From Eubacterium sp. (lineage in GTDB: Bacteria; Bacillota; Clostridia; Lachnospirales; Lachnospiraceae), in NCBI GenBank assembly GCA_017541035.1, contig JAFXZW010000010.1:1-37820 (forward strand): a stretch of DNA of 37,820 nucleotides, written 5' to 3'. The notes below the pieces were generated by a model. That model searched no databases and was not told the origin of the DNA. It saw nothing but the letters and a program-made list of their open reading frames with translations. Positions 25,214 to 34,982 of this stretch are shown here, piece after piece. Position 1 is the first letter of the stretch; every line of letters begins with the position of its first letter. A program made the translations under genes and the position numbers.

Positions 25214-27058
25214 TTATTCCTTATCAGCATTCCATATCTTTTCAAAATCCTGAACATTTATCTTGCCTGCCTCAGGATCATCTACCGGCTTTATTTCCGG
25301 CTTCTTTACCTTCTCAGGCTTCTCCTCCTTCTTTTCCTCTTTCATGTTATTAAATCGAAGCTGTCTCAGATGGTTCTGTTCCGTCTGCCAGTTCTTCAAT
25401 GCCACTTCCATTTGGTTTATGTTGTTAACGAGCTCATTAATGGCATCCTGGTACTCTTCTCCTGTAAGAATATGCCGGATCTCATCCTGAATATCCAGTG
25501 ACTGCTTATAAGTAACTTCCTTTTCCAGTTTCATAAGCGCTGCCACCCTGGCTCTTGTATTTTCAAGCTTCTGCTGACCGGCCAGAATCTTCCCATACAA
25601 TTCCGCATCGACTACCCTCCATAGGATAACGAAGTCTTCCCTTAATGTCCCTTTTTCCAGCATGGGGGTTCTCTCATTGAGATTCCTGTGAAGTGTCACA
25701 ATTCTGCTTTTCAGAGCATCCAGTTTGTTCTCCTTTGCCAGGTACTCTGTAGGTGCTGTCAGATAGGGAAGATAAGTGCAGGCAGTATTCCTGTCTATGG
25801 TCTTCGGAGTATTATTTTCAGCCATAAACTTTTCTTTTTCCTTCTGAGAAATCTCTTTTCCGGGTGTCAGGAAATCACCGGCCTTCTTTCCTTTTGCAAA
25901 GCCCTTCATAGATCTCTGATCCAGGATAAGCTGCAAATACATTTTGGCCGCGTTATCCTCTGTTCTGCCAATTCTTAATTTCAGATCATCATTGGAAAGG
26001 TCATCCAGATCCTTTCCCGCCAGAAGGACATAATAAGGGGATTGTAAAAGCATTGCCCGATTGTTGTAGTCAAGAAGGATATCCTGAAGAACCCTCGCCT
26101 TTCTATGCAGAAGATCCATATTATCAGTTATACTTTCGGGAAGATCCATCCCCTCATTTTTGTTCGCATAGTCAACCATACGAAGCATGGTATAGGCATG
26201 AGAATATGCCTTCAGCTCCGCATATCTCTGAGTAAAGCTGTTATCTCCTTCATCCTTTGCGAATTCCGCATCGGAATTATAATTAAACTTATTCAGATCC
26301 AGCTCTGCAAATTTTTCCAGCACCTTTACGAATGTTTCATTTCTGGTTTTCGGATCTGCCATTTTCTGCATCTGAACACTTGCCAGATAATCCGGTGTTT
26401 CATCTATCATCTCTTTCATTGTGGCGCGTTCGCGATAAATATCCTGGGCATGAAGAAAAGCAATATCCTTCATCATGGGAGCAACCAGATCCACATTGTT
26501 TTCATCACCGATATTTTCAAGATATTCCTTATCCTGCATAAGGACAGCAGTCGCATTACTCTCCATAACCAGTGACATTGCCGCTTCTCTCTGCAGATTG
26601 CATTTCTTCATGGTATTGATCATATGCGCCTGCATAATGGCCTTATTTTTGAATTTCTTCCCTCGCTTTGTTCTCTGATTCCAGCTGAGACTCTTTAATC
26701 CAAAGGTTTCGGCCGCCTTTGTATGCGCGTCGTCAATCTTCGCCTTTTTCGGAATACACGGTTTTTTCAGCCATGAAGTACTCTGTACCATCTCATCCGA
26801 GAATCGCTGCATCGTTTCTTCCGTGGCACCTTTTTGCCGATTTGCACTTTTTTCAAAAATCTCATGTCGGACTTTTGATCTTTCAACCCGTTTCTCATAT
26901 TCGGAACGCTCTGTGTCGGTTTCGAATCCATTCCAGACAAAACCGGATACATAGTCGATACCTTCACCACGATAACGATCCGTTTGCCTATTTATCATCA
27001 GTGCATTTTCAAACTGTTCCTTTTGCTCCCTGGTAAGTGATTCTTTTCCGTAACCCAT
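25214..27058 (-). CDS. Large hydrophilic protein of unknown function
   Basis: 614 residues. Not recognised. No signal peptide or membrane segment, very rich in Lys, Glu, Asp, Met and Asn, mostly predicted helical; the region ~470-560 (repeated Leu/Lys/Glu spacing) may be coiled coil, and the C-terminus has an acidic/basic tail (KEEKKEEKPEKVKKPEIKP). No catalytic motif is evident. The ATG at 27058 follows AAGG; a TATAAT lies about 50 nt upstream. It precedes a GNAT gene and follows the large permease gene, all on the same strand. It could be a lineage-specific scaffold or effector; that is speculation. Confidence 0.8.
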   Translation of the reverse strand: MGYGKESLTREQKEQFENALMINRQTDRYRGEGIDYVSGFVWNGFETDTERSEYEKRVERSKVRHEIFEKSANRQKGATEETMQRFSDEMVQSTSWLKKPCIPKKAKIDDAHTKAAETFGLKSLSWNQRTKRGKKFKNKAIMQAHMINTMKKCNLQREAAMSLVMESNATAVLMQDKEYLENIGDENNVDLVAPMMKDIAFLHAQDIYRERATMKEMIDETPDYLASVQMQKMADPKTRNETFVKVLEKFAELDLNKFNYNSDAEFAKDEGDNSFTQRYAELKAYSHAYTMLRMVDYANKNEGMDLPESITDNMDLLHRKARVLQDILLDYNNRAMLLQSPYYVLLAGKDLDDLSNDDLKLRIGRTEDNAAKMYLQLILDQRSMKGFAKGKKAGDFLTPGKEISQKEKEKFMAENNTPKTIDRNTACTYLPYLTAPTEYLAKENKLDALKSRIVTLHRNLNERTPMLEKGTLREDFVILWRVVDAELYGKILAGQQKLENTRARVAALMKLEKEVTYKQSLDIQDEIRHILTGEEYQDAINELVNNINQMEVALKNWQTEQNHLRQLRFNNMKEEKKEEKPEKVKKPEIKPVDDPEAGKINVQDFEKIWNADKE

Positions 27059-27104
27059 TATTCAACCTTCTTTCATCGTCACTGAACAAAAAACCAACAG
27101 ATTC

Positions 27105-27110
27105 ATTATA
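27105..27110 (-). promoter_or_regulatory. -10 box upstream of the 614-residue gene
   Basis: TATAAT on the minus strand in the 100-nt gap after the permease gene; the -35 region (TTGTGG, spacer 20) is poor. Confidence 0.4.
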
Positions 27111-27158
27111 CCCTATAAGAATCCATTTTTCCACAATTCACTCCCGCGAGATTCCATA

Positions 27159-30100
27159 TCATTCCTTATCCTTTACACTCTCCACGATATCCCAGCGTTT
27201 CAGAGATCTCATGGAAGCGATATGGCCGCTGATGATATATCCCAGAACCAGTCCTGCCGTTAACAGATAGATATACGGTGCATTAACAAAAGGATAGCTC
27301 CGATTGTCCGTACCCATTTTCTCTAAAACAATCTTTGTCACCATCACTCCTGCCGGAACCCCGATCACACAGGAAAATGTAAAATACAGGGCTGACTGGA
27401 AGAAAAGCCGGAACGACAGTTCGGAGCGCTGGAATCCCAGCGTCCGCAGGATACACAGATCCTTCTTCTGCTCCAGAAGATTCGTCTGAAGCGTATTGGT
27501 CACTATCACCAGCCCGATCATTACGGCGAAAGCAATGATGATGATAACGCATGCAGTGAATCCCTTGAAATTATCTATCCAGCGCGCGTAATTCTTCTCT
27601 GTAAAAGAAGCGTAGATATATCCGTCCTCCTCGGACAGAGCCTTTATCAAAAGAGTCTCCTTATCAGCATCCGTATTCAGGATCATCGCGCATACATTCG
27701 GTTCTCCGAGGCTGTCTGCCGCCTCTGTGGAAATGTACTGAATCCACCCTTCGTATTGCTCGGAAATGTCTGTCACCTGAAAGGATACCCCGTCGACCAT
27801 GACCTCATCCCCGACTTTCACTCCAAGCTCATCTGCCATGTGCTTCTCCAGGATCAGGCCCTTCTCCTTAAGATGAATCTCTTTCTCCGCAGAATCATAG
27901 ATCCGAATCTTTCTCGTGTCTTTCGGGATCGCCTGAATCACGGCATCCGACGAAGCAGTCCGGGACCGGATATTCTTCCTGTAATATCTTACAGCTTCCG
28001 GATCTTTCACATACCCCGAGTCTTTCAGGCGATCCATCATTTCCCGGGAGGGTTCACCGGTAAAAAAAACCTCACAATCATACCTGAGCCTGTCCTCGTA
28101 ATAACTGGTCAGCACCTTATCCTTTGACGCCCCGAAGGACAGGGCTATAAAGATCAGCATGACCGATGCGGAGAGACAGAATACTGAAAAAAAGAAGCGG
28201 GATTTATTTCGTAACAACGAGAAAAGACAGTACTTGAAAAATGAATTTCCGTTTTTCATGAATCCGTCCGCGTGGAATGTCTTTCCGGGTGCCGGACGGG
28301 TCATGGCTTCCGCCGGTGCTATACGACTGACAAAGCGCATACTGAGCAACGTAGCCATAAGACCAACCAGTATGGTGATCGTTACAGCGGCAAAAAACCA
28401 TTTCCAGTTGAACAGGTAATTCATAAAATACAGATCAAAAAAATCCTGAAAATAAACGCCAATGAATCTGGTCACGCCCACCCCGAGCAGGCACCCCAGC
28501 AGGATCGCACCGAGTGAAATGACCAGACTGACCTTACAAAATTGCAGAACGATCGTTCCTTTGGAATAACCCAACGCACGGAAGATCCCTATCTCCCGAC
28601 GACATCTGCGCACCAGAAGATTCATAAAAAGGAACACCACGACCAGGGCCACGCCAAAGAAAAGCATCGGCACATAAAGCGTCATCACTTCGATGGGATC
28701 GACATTGATATCCACCTTGTGCTTGAGCGGCGAAGTCTGATATGTATAGCTTTCTTTAATCTCAAGATCCTTAAGGGCTTCCTCCGCCTTCTGCTGTAGG
28801 GCTTCCGGATCCGATCCCTCCGATATACGGATCAGAAACTGATTACACAGATGATCACTATCCTTCAGGATATCCAGTTTCTCTTCTGCATCCCTCAGTT
28901 CTTCCTCTCCCTGCAGGAGCTCCTTCTGAACAGACGCCCACCCGGTATCCAGTTCATCCCTTGCTTCCTTTAAAGCGCTTTCGGCATCCGAGAATTCTTT
29001 CTTTCCGTCACTTATCCCCTGTTCGATCTCAGCGAGTCCCTTTTCAATATCAAGAAAATACTGGCCTGCTTTTTTTCTTCCCTCCGTGATCTGCTTTTCA
29101 CCCTCACTGATCTTACTTCTGCTAGATTCGATTTCGGCGTCCGCCTCACGGATCTTCTGCTCTCCCGCCTGAATCTCCGCCTCATGGACCGCCAGTTCCT
29201 TATAACCTGCCTGTATGGCCTGTAATCCTTCGTCCAGCTGAGACTGAACTCCGGAATATTCCGCAAGCTTTTTATCAGCTTCCTTTATCTGGCCTTCCAT
29301 CTCATCAACATAGGCGCTTGCAGCATCAATCACCTCTGCCGCCGTTTTGCTGCCACGGACAAATTTATCCAGGATCAGACGGTTCATGGATACGACCTTC
29401 TCTCTGAATCCCTGGATCACAGCCGGTACACTCAGACGGTCGATCACGCCTGCCACATGGTTTTTCAGAACCTTCATCGCAGAAACATACCATTCCATGG
29501 ACTCAAGTATGGGATTCCCCCTGAACTTTCCGACCCTGTCCTTCAGCTTCTTCAGCATGGAGATCACATAATCCGTATCCGAAAGAATACTGTCAATATC
29601 ATTCACAATGGCTGAACCCAGTTCGTAGGAATTATCCGGCAGCTTTATATTCTCCGAGATCACACGGACCAGGCCGTTATTCTTTACCCTCCGGATAAAG
29701 CCCTTCCATTCCGCAACCTTCTTTTTCTTTTCATCAAGCTCCGCTTTCGCTTCACGGAGCTTTGTATTCAGCTCACTAACCTTTTTATCCAGCTCTTTTT
29801 TTGCCTGGTCAAGCTCCGCCCTTTTTTTGCTTACCTCTGCTTTTGCGGATGTAAGCTTCTCCCTTTCCTGTTCGAGTCTTTTCTCTCCCTCCGCCAGTTC
29901 GGCCTTCTTAGACGGAAGCTGCTTCTCCAGTTCATCCCATTCCTGCATTTTCTGCTGCAGTTCACTTCGGTTTTTCTCCAGCTCTGTCCTCTGTTCTTCC
30001 GCCTCCGCTATACCCTTTTCCAACTCCTGTTCTTTTTCGGCGAGCTCCTTTTCGGCTTTGGCTATCTCCTTAAGGGCCTTTTCATGCTCTGAAACCGCTT

Positions 30101-30761
30101 TCTCCTTTGCCTCTGTATATTCCCGGTTTTTTTCCTCCCACTCTTCCCTTGCTTTGGTATAACCTGCCTTTTCATTTTCAAGAACAGACATCGGAACATA
30201 CATGTAACCGATGTCTGCAGACGAAGCCTTCATCTGTCCGATACGGGGGGAAACGATCGTCTCCGGTCTGGAAATGATGCCGTAAACCGTGCATTTCCGC
30301 ACTTCCTTTCCCATAGCGACTTCCATCACATCGCCTGCATGGATCCCCCTGCTCTCGCAAAAGGCATGTTCCAGAAGGATCGGATAATCCACCTCAGTGT
30401 CAAGCTTCTCCCAGTAATAAAACTTCTGGAAATCATTTTCATCATAGGTCATTGCCTCGGTGGAAATGTACCTGCCCTCCCTGTCGATCAGGACAAGGTT
30501 ACCGGCCAGCCTGGTATCCACCGCGTCCACGCCTTCCAATGTGCGTACCCGGTCGGCCATATCTCTTGTGGTCAGCTTTGTTTCGATCACGATGTCCGGA
30601 TACTGCATATCCCCGATGAAATCATTAACGGATTCTCTCAAAGACAAAAAGCCGTTGGCCATTCCGGTCATGATACCGCATCCCAACGAGGAAACCAACA
30701 GCATGGAAACCATCAGTCTGATGTATTTTTTTGTGATAATACGTAACAGGCTGTTTTTCAT
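27159..30761 (-). CDS. FtsX-type ABC permease with large coiled-coil insertion
   Basis: 1200 residues. One N-terminal membrane helix (~17-40) is followed by a MacB-like extracellular region, then a very long Glu/Lys/Gln-rich coiled coil (about 195-360 and 490-690). Then comes an FtsX domain (VTLYVPMLFFGVALVVVFLFM region, ~710-830), a further helix, a second extracellular region and a C-terminal FtsX domain. This two-FtsX architecture of about 1100-1200 residues is common in clostridial permeases paired with a MacB/LolD-type ATPase, here the next gene upstream (gap 75 nt). The ATG at 30761 follows GTGGAG. The substrate (peptide, lipid or envelope signal) is unknown. Confidence 0.88.
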   Translation of the reverse strand: MKNSLLRIITKKYIRLMVSMLLVSSLGCGIMTGMANGFLSLRESVNDFIGDMQYPDIVIETKLTTRDMADRVRTLEGVDAVDTRLAGNLVLIDREGRYISTEAMTYDENDFQKFYYWEKLDTEVDYPILLEHAFCESRGIHAGDVMEVAMGKEVRKCTVYGIISRPETIVSPRIGQMKASSADIGYMYVPMSVLENEKAGYTKAREEWEEKNREYTEAKEKAVSEHEKALKEIAKAEKELAEKEQELEKGIAEAEEQRTELEKNRSELQQKMQEWDELEKQLPSKKAELAEGEKRLEQEREKLTSAKAEVSKKRAELDQAKKELDKKVSELNTKLREAKAELDEKKKKVAEWKGFIRRVKNNGLVRVISENIKLPDNSYELGSAIVNDIDSILSDTDYVISMLKKLKDRVGKFRGNPILESMEWYVSAMKVLKNHVAGVIDRLSVPAVIQGFREKVVSMNRLILDKFVRGSKTAAEVIDAASAYVDEMEGQIKEADKKLAEYSGVQSQLDEGLQAIQAGYKELAVHEAEIQAGEQKIREADAEIESSRSKISEGEKQITEGRKKAGQYFLDIEKGLAEIEQGISDGKKEFSDAESALKEARDELDTGWASVQKELLQGEEELRDAEEKLDILKDSDHLCNQFLIRISEGSDPEALQQKAEEALKDLEIKESYTYQTSPLKHKVDINVDPIEVMTLYVPMLFFGVALVVVFLFMNLLVRRCRREIGIFRALGYSKGTIVLQFCKVSLVISLGAILLGCLLGVGVTRFIGVYFQDFFDLYFMNYLFNWKWFFAAVTITILVGLMATLLSMRFVSRIAPAEAMTRPAPGKTFHADGFMKNGNSFFKYCLFSLLRNKSRFFFSVFCLSASVMLIFIALSFGASKDKVLTSYYEDRLRYDCEVFFTGEPSREMMDRLKDSGYVKDPEAVRYYRKNIRSRTASSDAVIQAIPKDTRKIRIYDSAEKEIHLKEKGLILEKHMADELGVKVGDEVMVDGVSFQVTDISEQYEGWIQYISTEAADSLGEPNVCAMILNTDADKETLLIKALSEEDGYIYASFTEKNYARWIDNFKGFTACVIIIIAFAVMIGLVIVTNTLQTNLLEQKKDLCILRTLGFQRSELSFRLFFQSALYFTFSCVIGVPAGVMVTKIVLEKMGTDNRSYPFVNAPYIYLLTAGLVLGYIISGHIASMRSLKRWDIVESVKDKE

Positions 30762-30776
30762 TTTACTCCACTTTCC

Positions 30777-30834
30777 GCAGTCCGCATTTTCTGCGACGCA
30801 ATCCCTATCTTCTGCGACGCAGTCCGCATCCTTC
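30777..30834. repeat. 21-nt tandem repeat between ATPase and permease genes
   Basis: About 2.7 units of TTCTGCGACGCA(A/G)TCC plus five variable bases, in the 75-nt gap. No hairpin that would end transcription. Confidence 0.6.
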
Positions 30835-30836
30835 TG

Positions 30837-31547
30837 TTACCACTCGATCGTCTCCGCCGACACCGGCGCTTCATTCACAGTCTCATGAATGATCCTGCCG
30901 TCCTTCATGGTAACGATACGATCCGCCATCATGGAAATCTCTTTTGTATGAGTGACTATGATAACGGTTTTATGATGAATCCTCGAAAGCTCCTGCAGCT
31001 GAACAAGGATCTGCTTTCCCGTCTCATAATCCAGTGCTCCCGTGGGTTCATCACACAACAGAATATCAGCATTTCCCGCAAGTGCCCTGGCTATGGCCAC
31101 TCTCTGCTGCTGTCCTCCGGACAACTGTGAGGGGTACATATCCTTTTTTTCGGAAATGCCCAGAACCTCCAGCATCTTATCCACGATATCCGGATTGCTT
31201 TTCTGATCCGCCGTAAGCTTTACATTTTCCCGAACCGTAAGCTCTCCGATCAGATTAAAGGACTGGAATACAAAACCCACATGATTTCTTCGATACAGAG
31301 TCAGGTCTCTGTCTCTGTATTTTGCTATATCCGCGCCACGGAAAAGGACTTTCCCTGTGCTCGGTACATCCATTCCTCCAAGCATGTTGAGAAGCGTGGA
31401 TTTTCCGCTGCCGCTGCTTCCGAGGATCACAAGAAGTTCCCGGGAATATACCTTCAGGTCGATCCCATCCAGGGCCTTTACGGCATTTTCTCCTGCACCG
31501 TATATTTTATGGAGATCCTTTACCTCCAAAATGATCTCTCGTTCCAA
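30837..31547 (-). CDS. ABC transporter ATPase (MacB/LolD type), UUG start
   Basis: 236 residues. Walker A GSSGSGKS, Q-loop FVFQSFNLIGELTV, signature LSGGQQQR, Walker B ILLCDEPTGALD, H-loop VTHTKEI. The usual partner of FtsX-type permeases, here the next gene. The frame is open to 31622, but the start is read as TTG at 31547, five nt after AAGGAGG. The family begins LEVKDLHKIYG close to this point, and the longer frame would overlap the upstream gene by 65 nt. The upstream stop codon (31558-31560) lies at the edge of this ribosome site. Confidence 0.92.
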   Translation of the reverse strand: MEREIILEVKDLHKIYGAGENAVKALDGIDLKVYSRELLVILGSSGSGKSTLLNMLGGMDVPSTGKVLFRGADIAKYRDRDLTLYRRNHVGFVFQSFNLIGELTVRENVKLTADQKSNPDIVDKMLEVLGISEKKDMYPSQLSGGQQQRVAIARALAGNADILLCDEPTGALDYETGKQILVQLQELSRIHHKTVIIVTHTKEISMMADRIVTMKDGRIIHETVNEAPVSAETIEW

Positions 31548-31557
31548 GGGCTCCTCC

Positions 31558-32352
31558 TTATGTAGCTTCGTTAATGATTTCCGGATCCGTCTTCTCCTGT
31601 CGTTTCCTTTTCCTTCGGTCAAAAAGATACCAGATGCCCCAGAGGATATGGAACAAAATGATCATGAGCACCGAATATACCACGATACGTAACCCATAGG
31701 AATCAGGCAGAAAAGAAATATCCTGTTTCAGATACAGATAATTCGCATCATCGTACTTCATGTTTAAAAGGGTCGCAGGAATCGTCAGTAAAAGCATCGC
31801 GGCATAGGATATCCAGATAAACCGGTAGCTTGGCTTTTTCTCATGCACGATCATGGCATACACGACAGAAAAAATCGGAAGCAGATGCTCTCCCCAGAAA
31901 TGATAGTAGTTGAAATATCCCGGACCGCAATTCGAAATAACCGTCTGAGGAAATAATACGGCTATTCCGGCACCGATCAAAGTAATATAGAAGTTAAGCC
32001 CGAACAGGGTGTCACTTAAGGATGTGATCATGAAGATGGCACAGTATGCTCCCCACTCACAGAGCTGGATTGGAAGCTTTGTCATCAACGCCTTCCCATC
32101 ATTTCCATTTCCCACATATAAAACCCGCCAGTAGTAGGACATCTCAATGATCATCATGACAAAGGCAAGGACAAAACGGAAAGTCTTTTCTCCTTTCCAC
32201 GCCCTCAGCTTATCCTTCTTCAAAACCGTAAAAACCACCGCTGCGGCAAAAAGCAATACGGGTATAAAAAAATGAAGTCCGTATGCGTGATAATCCCCTT
32301 CTTCTCCATAACCGAAAAAGCCGTCACTGTAAAATTCATATTTAAAATCCAT
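31558..32352 (-). CDS. TIGR02206 family integral membrane protein (YwaF-like)
   Basis: About 264 residues with seven or more membrane segments. KLPIQLCEWGAYCAI and YFNYYHFWGEHLLPIFSVVYAM match the TIGR02206 family, whose function is not established. Three in-frame starts are possible: GTG 32364, ATG 32361 and ATG 32352. AGGAGG lies 11 nt before the last and two nt or less before the others, so 32352 is preferred with moderate confidence. First gene of an operon with the ABC ATPase and the large permease. Confidence 0.82.
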   Translation of the reverse strand: MDFKYEFYSDGFFGYGEEGDYHAYGLHFFIPVLLFAAAVVFTVLKKDKLRAWKGEKTFRFVLAFVMMIIEMSYYWRVLYVGNGNDGKALMTKLPIQLCEWGAYCAIFMITSLSDTLFGLNFYITLIGAGIAVLFPQTVISNCGPGYFNYYHFWGEHLLPIFSVVYAMIVHEKKPSYRFIWISYAAMLLLTIPATLLNMKYDDANYLYLKQDISFLPDSYGLRIVVYSVLMIILFHILWGIWYLFDRRKRKRQEKTDPEIINEAT

Positions 32353-32572
32353 CAGGCCCATCACCTCCTTCTTTACTATTTTACCAAAAAAGGATAAGAA
32401 TGACCATCCGAAATGATTCCACGTTACCTCAACCTTCCCGAAGCTGTCTCTTAACGCTACATTGACCTTGTCGCTTCGTCATTTCAGCCAAAATGTTATT
32501 TTCAGCCGATAATAAATCATGGAATTTGTCACAGAAATGTCATACTGAGGATCCGTATCATCGGAACACCTG

Positions 32573-32601
32573 TTGTTATTCTTTAAAATTTGTGATACGA
32601 T
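32573..32601 (+). promoter_or_regulatory. Promoter in the gap before the antiporter gene
   Basis: TTGTTA (32573-32578), a 17-nt spacer, TACGAT (32596-32601). It is in the 320-nt divergent gap 32365-32684; apart from it and an AAGGAG before the next gene, nothing else is evident there. Confidence 0.5.
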
Positions 32602-32684
32602 TTTTTCCAATGAATGTTTGGACAAACTCCCAAAGGTTGTTAAGCAGCCTCAAACAATAAGAAAAACAAGGAGACACCTGCATC

Positions 32685-34517
32685 ATGGCAGACACTAAGA
32701 AGAAGCCGAATGTAAAAGCCCTTTTTCCCATCGCCCTTTTCCTGATCCTTTATCTCGGAAACGGCATATACTTCCAGTATATCCATCCGAAAGAAGGGGT
32801 AATGGGATTCTATGTGGTTTCGGTGGTTCTGGCATTTTCCATCGCACTTTTTTTCGCATTTTTGCAGAACCGGTCACTTACCTTTGACGAGAAGATCCAC
32901 GTATGTGCCAGGGGAATCGGTGACGACAATATCGTTGTCATGCTGTTTATCTTTATCCTGGCCGGCGCCTTCAGCGGTATCGCGGGGGCGGCAGGAGGAG
33001 CCGACAGTACGGCAAATTTTCTTCTCAGTATCATCCCCGGACGATTTGCGGTCCCGGGCATTTTTCTCATTTCCTGTCTGATCTCCATGTCCATGGGAAC
33101 AAGCGTGGGAACCATCACGGTGCTTGTGCCGATCGCAGTTGCACTGGCTGAAAATGGCGGGCTTCCCAAGACCCTTCTGATTGGTGTCGTGGTGGGCGGT
33201 GCGATGTTCGGAGATAATCTTTCCTTCATTTCCGATACAACAATCGCTGCGACGAAGACACAGGGCGTGGACATGAAGGACAAATTCCGTACGAATATCC
33301 GGGTGGCTCTGCCGGCGGCGGCCATAACCCTTGTTATCCTGATCATCTATGCCATCGTCAGCGAAGGTAGAATCACCGGTGAATTCCACTATAATATCTG
33401 GCAGACCCTGCCTTATTTCGTCGTGCTGATCCTGTCCGTGCTGGGGCTCAATGTCTTTCTGGTTCTCTTCTCCGGTTATTTTCTTTTTATGCTGGTGGGC
33501 TTTTTCACCGGTACCCTGTCCTATTCCTCGGCCCTGGCCTCCACGGGCAGCGGAATCTCCGGTATGTTTGAGACCATGCTCGTAACCATCCTTGTGGCGT
33601 CTATTGCGGCGCTGATGAAAGAGAACGGCGGCTTTGCCTATATTCTTTCCCTGATCCGACGAAAGGCAGGATCAAAGCGGGGCGGAATGTTCGGGATTGC
33701 CTTCCTTACGTCATTTATGGATATCGCAACGGCCAACAATACGGTGGCTATCGTCATCGCAGCCCCCATTGCCAAAGATATCAGCCGGGAATACGGCGTA
33801 GAGCCGCGAAAAGTTGCCTCTCTTCTGGACACCTGCTCCTGCATTACCCAGGGGATCATCCCCTACGGCGCACAGCTTCTTGTGGCAGCGAATCTGGCCG
33901 GTCTGGCCAGCTTCAGTCTGATCCCATTCCTCATCTATCCTTTTATTCTCATCCTGTTTGTGGTGATCTCCATCGCAAGGGAGAAAAATGAACGGGTACA
34001 ACTGTTTGATAAGATCCCTACCCTGAAGGGAAAGCGGGTGACACTGAAAAAAGTCACGCTGGATGATGCTGCAGGGCTTCGCGAGCTCACGGAAAATGAT
34101 CAGGTGTATCGCTATCTTCCCACATTTCTTTTTGAAAAGAAGTATGAGGATCCCTCTTATGTGATCAGTCACCTCTACGACCTCAAAGACTCCTTGATCC
34201 TGGGTATCTATGTAGAGGGGCAATTCGCGGGACTGGCAGAATTCTATGGCTATCGAGGCGATCTCAACAAGGTCAGCGTCGGTTACCGCCTTCTGGAACG
34301 GTACTGGGGGCAGGGAATCGCCACAGAAGCACTGTCACTGATGGTCCGCTATCTTAGCGGGGAGATGAATCTCGAGATCATCACCGCCAGTACCATGGTG
34401 GAAAATCAGGCCTCAGCTGCGGTTCTGAAAAAGAACGGATTTACTCTTGTTACTCATGCCGCCGAAGAGGATTGGGGGTTTGAAAAACCTGTTTCTGCTG
34501 ACAAGTGGATACGATAG
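32685..34517 (+). CDS. NhaC-type antiporter fused to a GNAT acetyltransferase
   Basis: 610 residues. Residues 1 to ~430 are an NhaC-family Na+/H+ antiporter with about 11 membrane segments: GTSVGTITVLVPIAVAL and GAMFGDNLSFISDTTIAAT are the conserved family motifs, with SFMDIATANNTVAIV in the second half. From ~446 (LKGKRVTLKKVTLDDA) to the end is a complete RimJ/RimL-type GNAT domain, with RYWGQGIATEAL as the acetyl-CoA loop and MVENQASAAVLKKNGF. The single open frame shows no break at the junction. AAGGAG is 11 nt before the ATG. The ion specificity and acetylation target are unknown; a cytosolic C-terminal location fits the topology. Confidence 0.9.
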   Translation: MADTKKKPNVKALFPIALFLILYLGNGIYFQYIHPKEGVMGFYVVSVVLAFSIALFFAFLQNRSLTFDEKIHVCARGIGDDNIVVMLFIFILAGAFSGIAGAAGGADSTANFLLSIIPGRFAVPGIFLISCLISMSMGTSVGTITVLVPIAVALAENGGLPKTLLIGVVVGGAMFGDNLSFISDTTIAATKTQGVDMKDKFRTNIRVALPAAAITLVILIIYAIVSEGRITGEFHYNIWQTLPYFVVLILSVLGLNVFLVLFSGYFLFMLVGFFTGTLSYSSALASTGSGISGMFETMLVTILVASIAALMKENGGFAYILSLIRRKAGSKRGGMFGIAFLTSFMDIATANNTVAIVIAAPIAKDISREYGVEPRKVASLLDTCSCITQGIIPYGAQLLVAANLAGLASFSLIPFLIYPFILILFVVISIAREKNERVQLFDKIPTLKGKRVTLKKVTLDDAAGLRELTENDQVYRYLPTFLFEKKYEDPSYVISHLYDLKDSLILGIYVEGQFAGLAEFYGYRGDLNKVSVGYRLLERYWGQGIATEALSLMVRYLSGEMNLEIITASTMVENQASAAVLKKNGFTLVTHAAEEDWGFEKPVSADKWIR

Positions 34518-34558
34518 AGATTCTTTTCTCCCCCTCCGTATGTCCATCGGATCAATAA

Positions 34559-34834
34559 TCATTCTCCGATCCCGAGGGTCTTTCCCGCGATCTGGATCGT
34601 ATCCTTCAACAGAATGATCCCATCAAACTTATTCAGATTTGGCAAAGAGAAAATACTGCTCTCTCCCTCTTCCCGTTCCACTGTATTCTGGTATTTCCGG
34701 TACATGGAAAAGATGCAGACATCAAACCCCTTCTCAAAGGAACAACGAAGAAATCCTTTTATGAATCTGCTCTGATAATCCTCATCCGCATGTCCGACAA
34801 AGGTAAAATGAGGTGATTGGACATTCCCGTTCAA
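34559..34834 (-). pseudogene. Truncated LacI-type sensor domain remnant
   Basis: 91 codons from a TTG. FVGHADEDYQSRFIKGFLRCSFEKGFDVCIFS and NLNKFDGIILLKDTIQI match the first third of LacI-type periplasmic-binding-like sensor domains, often found in Lachnospiraceae fused to GGDEF or regulatory domains. It stops at TGA 34559 where an intact domain would continue for about 200 residues. No proper start or ribosome site: a nearby ATG is in a different frame. A decayed fragment beside the antiporter gene. Confidence 0.65.
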
Positions 34835-34864
34835 TCCGGCTGAAATTCTGCCATGATATATAGA

Positions 34865-34893
34865 CTGATATTTCCATCGTTCTATGATATAAT
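34865..34893 (+). promoter_or_regulatory. Promoter of the P-loop kinase-like gene
   Basis: CTGATA (34865-34870), a 17-nt spacer, TATAAT (34888-34893). Confidence 0.55.
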
Positions 34894-34982
34894 GATGCTG
34901 AGGTCACCGGGAATATACTCTGTTTCCGGATCATGAATGGAGTTTATAAAAAATAGATCAGAAAGAATTGAAGAGGTGAGAC

